Below, in pieces: positions 1-5,698 of a stretch of DNA of 12,829 nucleotides. Location of the stretch: NCBI GenBank assembly GCA_947175045.1, contig CAMWLH010000025.1, positions 1-12,829 of the forward strand. Reading direction: 5' to 3'. Below the pieces are notes generated by a model. That model ran no database searches. It was not told where the DNA came from and saw only the letters and a list, made by a program, of their open reading frames with translations. Within the stretch, counting starts at the first letter, position 1, and each line of letters begins with the position of its first letter. A program made the translations under genes and the position numbers. This stretch comes from an uncultured Clostridia bacterium. GTDB lineage: Bacteria > Bacillota > Clostridia > Oscillospirales > Ruminococcaceae.

Positions 1-51
1 TATTAAATTTATTTTCACAAATAAAAAAGGCGACAACATAATAAATCTAAC

Positions 52-94
52 AAAAACCGGCGGAGCAGCTTAACACCGTTGTCTTTGCTCCGCC
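52..94 (-). terminator. Intrinsic terminator closing the folC/ygjP gene cluster
   Basis: On the minus strand a perfect 9-bp stem (GGCGGAGCA at 94-86 pairing with TGCTCCGCC at 67-59) with an 18-base loop is followed by GG and a run of five T (56-52). It begins just after the TGA stop of the last gene (98-100). The plus strand has no T-run after the stem, so it acts for minus-strand transcripts. The 51 bases to its left are AT-rich and show nothing recognisable. Confidence 0.85.
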
Positions 95-97
95 ATA

Positions 98-790
98 TCA
101 AAATTTCAGTTTATCGTTCCATTTATGGTATTCGGGAAAGTGCCGCTCCAAGAAGGCATAAAAGGCGGGGGAATGATCGTGGTGCCAGTAGTGGGCGTAC
201 TCGTGCCAAATCACCGACAGCACCGTTTCCCGCGGGTAGGCGGCAAGCCTTGAATTGATGGAAATGTGTCCCTTATTGTATGAACAGCTCCCCCAGCGCG
301 ACCTCATATCCTTTATCGCGATACGGGTGGGCGGCGGGGTAAGTCCGCTTTCGGAAAGCTCCCGCCTTACCTGCCCGTTGAGCTCGGCGCAGAGGGTGGC
401 AAAACCGTCGGCGATAGTTCTTTGGATAAGCTCGAACAGGTATTCGCGGTCGTCGCCGCGTATGGTGAACACCCGCATTTCCGTTTCGTCCAGCACCGCA
501 ACCTCCCGGGAGCTTCTGATAATGCGGACGGGGTACTCCTTTCCCAGCCAGTTTACTCTGTCGAGGTTGAGCTCGCTGCGGCTCTCGCGCTCGCTAAGGC
601 GCTCAGCCGCCGAGAAGATGTAATCCGCGCGCTGCGCCAGAAGCCGCTCGATATACCCCACCGTCACGCGGCTGCTTGCGGATACCCTTACTACCCCGTC
701 GGCTTTTATACGGAAATTTATGTTTGCCACAGGCTTGCGCGTCAGCTCATAACGGATAATTCTGCCATCGGGCAGCTTAATTTCTTTCAT
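98..790 (-). CDS. YgjP-like (DUF45 / M48-type) zinc metalloprotease
   Basis: Predicted soluble 230-residue protein of the YgjP/DUF45 family. The zinc-site signature is present near the C-terminus: HEYAH at residues 196-200 supplies two histidines and the general base Glu197, and H206 in HDHS is the expected third ligand at the family spacing (HExxH-x5-H). The family's RWGSCS box lies at 165-170, and an SxRVTVGYIERLL-type segment near residue 40 matches the N-terminal domain. No signal peptide or membrane segment is visible. Length is normal for the family. The ATG at 790 follows a purine-rich GGGGGGAG site and overlaps the end of folC by 14 bases, so it is probably translationally coupled. 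It is the last gene before a terminator. The physiological substrate of this family is not settled; the metalloprotease assignment is from the fold and motif only. Confidence 0.88.
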   Translation of the reverse strand: MKEIKLPDGRIIRYELTRKPVANINFRIKADGVVRVSASSRVTVGYIERLLAQRADYIFSAAERLSERESRSELNLDRVNWLGKEYPVRIIRSSREVAVLDETEMRVFTIRGDDREYLFELIQRTIADGFATLCAELNGQVRRELSESGLTPPPTRIAIKDMRSRWGSCSYNKGHISINSRLAAYPRETVLSVIWHEYAHYWHHDHSPAFYAFLERHFPEYHKWNDKLKF

Positions 791-2063
791 GGGCTCCCCC
801 CGTGAGGAATTTTCTGAACTCCGCCGCCATATACAGCGATCCGCCGATGAACAGAAGCTCGGGATCGTCGGCGAGCGCTATGGTCAAAGCCGTTCTTATA
901 TCATGGGTAAAATAAGAGGTTATTCCCGAAATTTCCCCCAGCTCCGCCAGCGTTCGTGCGCTTACCGCATTATCCGCGAAGCCGTCGCAGAATACCGCCG
1001 CTTTAAAGCAGGGCAGTATTATTTCCAGCGCGGTCTTATAATCCTTGGTGCCTATCATGCCTATCACCGCGTTTTTTTTGCGCGGGTCGGCGCACAGTAC
1101 CTCTTTTGCCGCAAGCATTGCCTGCGGGTTATGTCCGCCGTCGAGAATTACTTCGGGAGAGCGCTCCGTGAAAAGCTCCAGACGGGCGGGCAGGGCTGCT
1201 TTGCTCACGCCCGCGGCGATCTCTTTATGAGTAAGGTCGGTCGCGGCGTTCAGCACCTCTATTGCTGTCAGCGCGTTGGATATCTGGTGCGCTCCGCACA
1301 TTTTTATCGTATACCCTTTGCCCTTGTATGAGAAGCTGCTGCCGCGCAGATCGCTGCTGTGCACCGTAAGCTCCCTCATATCGGGGACTATCGGGCGCGC
1401 TCCCGTTTCCGCGCAGCGGCGCCCTATTACCTCCATCGCCGCATTGGGTATTCCCGCCGCAGCTACGCATAGCCCACCCTTGATTATCCCGCTTTTGCTT
1501 TGCGCTATTTTTTCCTCGGTATCGCCCAATATCGACGTATGGTCAAGACCTATCGAGGTTATCACCGCCGCTTCGGGGCAGGGTATCACGTTCGTACAGT
1601 CAAGCGTGCCGCCTATCCCCGCCTCTATCACCGCGTAATCAGTGCACTGCTCCGTGAAATACAGAAAGCATATCGCGGTCAATATCTCAAACTGGGAAAA
1701 CGCGCGGTTTTCGCACTGCTCCTCCGCCTGTCTTACCCGCTCCGCAAGGCGCGTAAAGGTCTCCTGCGGGATAAACTCCCCGTTTATCTCTATCCTCTCG
1801 CGCACGTCGACGATATACGGCGAGCTGAACCGCCCCGCCTTATACCGCTCCGCGAGCGCCGCAGCGATATACTCCGTCACGGAGCCCTTTCCGTTAGTCC
1901 CCGCAACGTGTATGCACTTTAAGCCCTTTTCGGGGCTCCCCAGCTTTTCCGACAATGCCGAAAAGCGCGTCAGATCGGTTACCGACGCGCCCTGCTTCGA
2001 GAATGACGACAAGTATTCCAGGCTGTCCGAATAGGAGCGAAGCTCCCTTAATTCATTCCGCAC
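777..2063 (-). CDS. folC: Folylpolyglutamate synthase / dihydrofolate synthase
   Basis: ATP-dependent Mur-ligase-family enzyme that adds glutamate to folates (and in many bacteria also to dihydropteroate). Seen in the 428 residues: P-loop GTNGKGS (55-61), the folate-loop SSPYIVDVRERI (80-91), E147-AGIGGTLDCTN (148-158), DHTSILG (174-180), a lysine-containing SKSGIIK (189-195), the HQISNA box (259-264), PARLE (292-296), DGGHNP (308-313) and GGSLY (407-411) in the C-terminal domain. Full length. The GGxxDxTN box has Thr where Arg is usual in this family (GGRxDxTN). The start is GTG at 2063, preceded by AAGGA nine bases upstream; nearby ATGs (2070, 2056) are out of frame. It overlaps the small upstream ORF by 16 bases and the downstream protease gene by 14. 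No folP or folK neighbour is present, so whether it also has the dihydrofolate synthase activity cannot be read from context. Confidence 0.95.
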   Translation of the reverse strand: MRNELRELRSYSDSLEYLSSFSKQGASVTDLTRFSALSEKLGSPEKGLKCIHVAGTNGKGSVTEYIAAALAERYKAGRFSSPYIVDVRERIEINGEFIPQETFTRLAERVRQAEEQCENRAFSQFEILTAICFLYFTEQCTDYAVIEAGIGGTLDCTNVIPCPEAAVITSIGLDHTSILGDTEEKIAQSKSGIIKGGLCVAAAGIPNAAMEVIGRRCAETGARPIVPDMRELTVHSSDLRGSSFSYKGKGYTIKMCGAHQISNALTAIEVLNAATDLTHKEIAAGVSKAALPARLELFTERSPEVILDGGHNPQAMLAAKEVLCADPRKKNAVIGMIGTKDYKTALEIILPCFKAAVFCDGFADNAVSARTLAELGEISGITSYFTHDIRTALTIALADDPELLFIGGSLYMAAEFRKFLTGGAHERN

Positions 2064-2209
2064 TCGTCATAGTCCTTCCACTTCTCATTATAACGGAACT
2101 CGTCCGCCAGCTTCAAACAAATATACGCTACCGCTCCCGCCACAATAAGCACCGCGCCTATTATCGGCAGAATAGTCTTTGCAAACGGTCCAACTTTTTT
2201 CTTGTTCAT
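2048..2209 (-). CDS. Small single-span membrane protein, unknown function
   Basis: A 53-codon ORF found by reading the gap upstream of folC. It starts ATG at 2209 with a well-placed AGGAG six bases upstream and ends TAA at 2050-2048, inside the folC start region (16-base overlap). The peptide has a basic N-terminus (MNKKK), a hydrophobic stretch at about residues 12-34 (a single transmembrane helix or uncleaved signal anchor, N-in by the positive-inside rule) and a charged tail rich in Asp, Glu, Lys and Tyr ending DYDECGMN. The good ribosome site, topology and coupling to folC support it being real. I do not recognise the family; no function can be assigned. Confidence 0.62.
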   Translation of the reverse strand: MNKKKVGPFAKTILPIIGAVLIVAGAVAYICLKLADEFRYNEKWKDYDECGMN

Positions 2210-2229
2210 ACTTTACTCCTTATCTTAAA

Positions 2230-2308
2230 AAAATTTTTTGCGACCCGCCCGCCGCGGCTTACTCCGCTTCGCTCCGTTACACCGCGTCAGGCTCCCGCAA
2301 AAAATTTT
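2230..2308. repeat. Intergenic element with 13-bp perfect inverted arms
   Basis: AAAATTTTTTGCG at 2230-2242 is the exact reverse complement of 2296-2308. The 53 bases between them are GC-rich and can form a nested 5-bp stem (2253-2257 with 2282-2286). Read on the minus strand the 3' arm is followed by extra T (seven T at 2233-2227), so the structure could also weaken or end transcription between rsmI and the small ORF; that role is inference. The second tandem copy keeps only the right arm (2466-2478). Confidence 0.75.
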
Positions 2309-2577
2309 GATGCGTGGGCTTGCCGCTGCTCTTTGCGGGCGTTGCTTTACCGCGAAAATGTAATGTCGCTATTCGCTTTATGCGCCTTTGATTCGTCCTT
2401 TTCGGACTTGCGACCCGCCCGCCGCGGCTTACTCCGCTTCGCTCCGTTACACCGCGTCAGGCTCCCGCAAAAAATTTTGATGCGTGGGCTTGCCGCTGCT
2501 CTTTGCGGACGTTGCTTTACCGCGAAAGTGAAATGTCGCTCTTTGCTTTATGTGCCTATGATTCGTCCTTTTCGGAC
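2238..2577. repeat. Tandem 170-bp duplication covering the 3' end of rsmI
   Basis: Two head-to-tail units, 2238-2407 and 2408-2577. By eye the first about 100 bases (2241-2338 versus 2411-2508) are identical, and seven mismatches fall in the remaining part. Each unit ends with the sequence of the last rsmI codons (SEKDES plus stop in unit 2); in unit 1 the rsmI stop TAG reads AAG, so that copy is non-coding debris. Each unit contains the core and the conserved 28-base tail of a dispersed intergenic element (2311-2338; 2481-2508). No open reading frame across the repeats looks genuine. Confidence 0.93.
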
Positions 2578-3404
2578 ATAAGTATCCTATATATCTCCTG
2601 TTTAGGAATACCTGTTGCTTTGGCGGCTTTTTTGCAGGCTTCGGAGAGCTTTTCGCCGCCAGCCGCGTAACCTCGGGCAAGCTCCGCTGCCTGCTCGGCT
2701 GTGGGCTTCTCGGCGGTCGCTTTTCTGCCCTCTACCACCACTACATACTCGCCGCGCGGCTCAAGCTCGTCATAATAACGCGCAAGCTCCGACAGCGTGC
2801 CGCGGATTATCTCCTCGTGCAGCTTGGTGAGCTCCCTGCACAATGCCGCAGAACGTTCCCCGCCCAGCGCGCTCTCCATATCCTTGAGGGTCTGCTTTAT
2901 TTTATGCGGGGCTTCATAAAATATCAGCGTGTGCGGCAGCTCCGCGACCTCGGACAGCCGCTCGCTCCGCTCCCGCTTGTTCACGGGGAGAAATCCCTCA
3001 AAAGTGAAACGCGCCGTATCTATCCCCGAAACGGCGACCGCCGCTATCGCCGCGTTGCAGCCCGGGATAACCTCCACCCCGATACCCATCTCGCCGCACC
3101 GCTGCACCAGCAGCACGCCCGGGTCGGATATGCAGGGCATTCCCGCGTCGCTCACCAGAGCCACATTTTTACCCTCGCAAAGCAGCTCCAGTATCTTCGC
3201 GCTTTTTTCCGCTTCGTGGGGCTTATAGTAACTCAGCAGCGGCTTCCTTATCCCAAAATGGGTCAGCAGCCTCAGCGTTACCCGCGTGTCCTCCGCGGCG
3301 ATATAGTCCGCTTTCTCCAGCGCCTCTATTCCGCGCGGGCTGAAATCCGACAAATTACCTATCGGCGTGCCTACCACCGACAGCTTTCCGAGCCCGTTAC
3401 TCAT
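2556..3404 (-). CDS. rsmI: 16S rRNA (cytidine(1402)-2'-O)-methyltransferase RsmI
   Basis: SAM-dependent tetrapyrrole-methylase-fold enzyme that methylates the ribose of C1402 in the 16S rRNA decoding centre. The 282-residue protein shows the family boxes: GTPIGNL (12-18), EDTR (38-41), SDAGMPCISDPG (85-96), the VIPGCNAA loop (112-119, usually IPGPSA in relatives), FEGFLP (135-140), and FYEAPHKI further on. A C-terminal segment from about 232 to the end resembles the small helix-turn-helix domain of RsmI. Normal length. ATG at 3404 overlaps the end of the preceding methyltransferase gene by 8 bases; a GAGGAG lies about 11 bases upstream. The last codons and the sequence after them have been copied in a 170-bp tandem duplication, which leaves this reading frame intact (stop TAG at 2558-2556). 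Confidence 0.95.
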   Translation of the reverse strand: MSNGLGKLSVVGTPIGNLSDFSPRGIEALEKADYIAAEDTRVTLRLLTHFGIRKPLLSYYKPHEAEKSAKILELLCEGKNVALVSDAGMPCISDPGVLLVQRCGEMGIGVEVIPGCNAAIAAVAVSGIDTARFTFEGFLPVNKRERSERLSEVAELPHTLIFYEAPHKIKQTLKDMESALGGERSAALCRELTKLHEEIIRGTLSELARYYDELEPRGEYVVVVEGRKATAEKPTAEQAAELARGYAAGGEKLSEACKKAAKATGIPKQEIYRILMSEKDES

Positions 3405-4107
3405 ACAGTCTGGAATACTCCTCGGTATAGGACTTGTCGTCGTTGCGCAGTATCATGGGCTTCTCCACTATCATTCCCGATTTCGCGCCCTTTTTGCCCG
3501 TTATCAGGAACAGCCACGGCTTATCCAGAATGCTGTTATGCACAAAGGTTATGCTCTTCGGCTCGATCTTGTTTTCCCTCATGGAATTTATCACGTCCGC
3601 AAGGCGCTCGGGACGGTGGCACATTTTCAGCAGCCCTCCGTACTTTAGGAGCTGTCCTGCGGTATGGCACACATCGTCCACCGTGCACATCAGCTCGTGG
3701 CGCGCGATAGCCTGCGGCTTCGCCAGCTTTTCATAGCCCGAGCCGCTCGTCATATACGGCGGGTTCGCCGTGACTATATCCACCGTTTCATACGCCATAA
3801 GGGTCTGCGGCATATCCCTCAAGTCTGCCAGGATAGGCTGCACCGTGTTCTCCAGCCCGTTCTCCGAAACTGTCTTCCGAAGCAGCTCGATCGCCTCCTC
3901 CTGGATATCCACCGCGTAGATCAAATGCGGCTTTACATTCTTACAGAATATCAGCGGGATTATTCCGCAGCCCGTGCACAGGTCGCACACTATGCTGTCG
4001 GGCTTTACTCCAGCGTAATACGCGAGAATAAACGCGTCCGTCCCGAACCTGTGATCCTCCGAAACATACATCTTGATATTCCCGAGTTGAAATGCTTCCG
4101 TTACCAT
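3397..4107 (-). CDS. trmN6: tRNA1(Val) (adenine(37)-N6)-methyltransferase-like protein (TrmN6/YfiC)
   Basis: Class I SAM-dependent N6-adenine methyltransferase of the YfiC/TrmN6 group, 236 residues. Motif I reads DLCTGCGIIPL (42-52), the acidic end of strand 2 is AVDIQEEA (65-72), and the catalytic NPPY motif of N6-adenine methyltransferases is at 115-118 within TANPPYM. The RHE triplet at 136-138 and the N-terminal FQLGNIKMYVSEDHRFGTDAFIL segment are typical of this subgroup. ATG at 4107 has a strong AGGAGG four bases upstream. It precedes and overlaps rsmI, a gene pair commonly seen together in Firmicutes, consistent with a shared role in RNA modification. The exact tRNA target in this organism is inferred from family homology only. 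Confidence 0.9.
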   Translation of the reverse strand: MVTEAFQLGNIKMYVSEDHRFGTDAFILAYYAGVKPDSIVCDLCTGCGIIPLIFCKNVKPHLIYAVDIQEEAIELLRKTVSENGLENTVQPILADLRDMPQTLMAYETVDIVTANPPYMTSGSGYEKLAKPQAIARHELMCTVDDVCHTAGQLLKYGGLLKMCHRPERLADVINSMRENKIEPKSITFVHNSILDKPWLFLITGKKGAKSGMIVEKPMILRNDDKSYTEEYSRLYE

Positions 4108-4127
4108 AATACCTCCTATTTAAAAGA

Positions 4128-4289
4128 AATTTTCCGCACCGCACACTCAGACGCTTCGCGTTGGAGTGTGCTAGCTCGCCCGCAAAAGCTCCACTACACT
4201 CCACTACACTCCACTGCGCTCCGTTTCGTTGCGCTTTCACGAGCGGCTTGCGGAAAATTCCTGCGTGGGCTTTTTGTTGCTCTTTGCGA
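4128..4289. repeat. Dispersed intergenic element between ktrB and trmN6
   Basis: Fills most of the 199-base gap. It has perfect 11-bp inverted arms, AATTTTCCGCA (4128-4138) and its reverse complement (4249-4259), enclosing 110 bases. The conserved 28-base tail follows at 4262-4289 and matches the tails at 2311-2338 and 2481-2508 in 23 of 28 positions. Inside, GCACACTC (4141-4148) pairs with GAGTGTGC (4164-4171), and an inner ACGC/GCGT stem sits in its loop, giving a compact hairpin in the leader of trmN6. No promoter of good quality is visible in this gap. Confidence 0.75.
4189..4222. repeat. Short 10-bp tandem repeat
   Basis: CTCCACTACA is repeated twice exactly from 4189, then once as CTCCACTGCG, then CTCC. 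It lies inside the dispersed element and is absent from the copies near rsmI, so it probably arose by slippage within the element's variable core. Its copy number is a likely polymorphic site. Confidence 0.85.
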
Positions 4290-4306
4290 TCTCTTCCTTT
4301 TTATGC

Positions 4307-5680
4307 TTACCCGATGATGATGTTTCCGTCGGGCACGACTATATTCTTCCTTTTTGAGCTGTTCATAATAAGCGACATTATCAGCGATACGGGACCTACC
4401 CTCCCTATAAACATAGTGACTATCAACAGACTTTTTCCCGCGTAGCCCGCTACCGAGGTCGCTCCCGCGGTAAGACCCGCCGTTGAAAAAGCCGATATCG
4501 CGTCGAATAGGCACTGCACCGCTCCCACGCCGCTTTCCGCAGCCCCCTCGGGCATGGAGAAATACAGCGCCGCAAAGCATATTGCTACCGCAAACATTGA
4601 CAGCACCGACATAACCAGCGTTCTGTACACCACCAGCTTGTCGATCTTATGACGGAATATCTCCACGTCGCTCTTGTTCCTTATATAGCTCACTACCGTC
4701 ATTATTGTCACCAACAGCGTGGTCACCTTTATTCCGCCGCCCATGGACGCGGGCGCTACTCCCACAAACATAAGCAGCGACGTTCCGAGCTGCGAGAACT
4801 CCGACATCTCCTCCATCGGTATCGACGCAAAGCCCGCCGTCCGCGTCGTCACCGAAGTAAAAAACGCGTTGAGCAGCTTTTCTCCGAAGCTCATTCCGCC
4901 CAGCGTTTCGGGATTGCCCCACTCCGTCAGCAGATAAAACAGCGTTCCGCCGACCAGCAGCACTCCCGTCATCACCAAAACCGCGCGGGTGTGCAGGGTG
5001 AGCTTTTTCGTGGAGCGCAGATTTTGGAAATTCTCCCACACGATAAAGCCCAGTCCGCCGATTATTATCAATAACGCTATGGTCATCAGCACGAGCGGGT
5101 CGTCGTTTACCGTGATAAGACTCGAATTTTCCTGTTCCATTCCCAGCAGATCGAAGCCCGCGTTGCAAAAGGCGGTTATGCTCATGAATATGCTCATCCA
5201 CGCGCCGTACACGCCGTAGCGCGGTACGAAGGATATCATCATTATCAGCGCGCCGCAAAGCTCGAATATAAGCGAATACTTTATAATGCTTATCAGAATG
5301 CGCCGTCCGCCCTCAAAGGAGTTTTCGGACAGCTCGCCCGCCACGTTTTTCAGCGTTCTGTACCCCAGCTTTTTGCCAGCGGCTACGTTGAAAAACGTGA
5401 TAAGCGTTACAAATCCCAGACCCCCCACCTGCACCAGCAGCGCTATCACTATCTGCCCGAAAAGCGACCAGTGGGCGTAGGTGTCCGCCACCGTCAGACC
5501 CGTCACGCAGGTCGCTGAGGTCGCGGTGAACAAGCAGTCGAACAGCGAGGTGAAGCTGCGGGAGCGCGAGGATATCGGCAGGCACAGCAGCAGCGTTCCC
5601 GCCGCGATTATCGCCAGAAATCCCACCACAAGGGTACGCGCGGGATTTACCCGCTTGTTTTCCTTTTCAATTATAGGCAT
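4307..5680 (-). CDS. ktrB: Potassium uptake channel subunit, KtrB/TrkH family
   Basis: Integral membrane K+ (or Na+/K+) translocating subunit, 457 residues, close to the usual KtrB length. Four M1-P-M2 repeats are visible by their selectivity-filter glycines: ATCVTGLT (56-63), FCNAGFD (171-177), TTRTAGF (278-284) and FSTAGLT (398-404). The conserved APASMGGGIKVTT segment at 309-321 is the KtrB/TrkH signature near the gating loop of the third repeat. The short N-terminus before the first helix fits KtrB rather than the longer TrkH. ATG at 5680 follows AAGGA eight bases upstream; only 18 bases separate it from the preceding glycosyltransferase gene, so it is probably cotranscribed. The regulatory RCK partner KtrA, often the adjacent gene, is not in the window; it must be elsewhere or the subunit may work alone or with a KtrA encoded at another locus. 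Confidence 0.93.
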   Translation of the reverse strand: MPIIEKENKRVNPARTLVVGFLAIIAAGTLLLCLPISSRSRSFTSLFDCLFTATSATCVTGLTVADTYAHWSLFGQIVIALLVQVGGLGFVTLITFFNVAAGKKLGYRTLKNVAGELSENSFEGGRRILISIIKYSLIFELCGALIMMISFVPRYGVYGAWMSIFMSITAFCNAGFDLLGMEQENSSLITVNDDPLVLMTIALLIIIGGLGFIVWENFQNLRSTKKLTLHTRAVLVMTGVLLVGGTLFYLLTEWGNPETLGGMSFGEKLLNAFFTSVTTRTAGFASIPMEEMSEFSQLGTSLLMFVGVAPASMGGGIKVTTLLVTIMTVVSYIRNKSDVEIFRHKIDKLVVYRTLVMSVLSMFAVAICFAALYFSMPEGAAESGVGAVQCLFDAISAFSTAGLTAGATSVAGYAGKSLLIVTMFIGRVGPVSLIMSLIMNSSKRKNIVVPDGNIIIG

Positions 5681-5698
5681 CGGAGCTTCCTTTCTCCG

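Noticed and set aside
2230..2577. CRISPR-like array
   Set aside because: Only two units with a 170-bp period, no short repeats with unique spacers, and no cas genes; it is a plain tandem duplication.
1955..2581. Plus-strand ORF running through the tandem repeats
   Set aside because: Formed because both repeat units lack stops in one frame; the repeat translates to the same meaningless peptide in each unit and the ORF begins antisense to folC.
2817..3710. Plus-strand ORF of 297 codons across rsmI and trmN6
   Set aside because: Antisense to two genes with full catalytic motifs; low-complexity Arg/Leu-rich peptide and no ribosome site that I can see.
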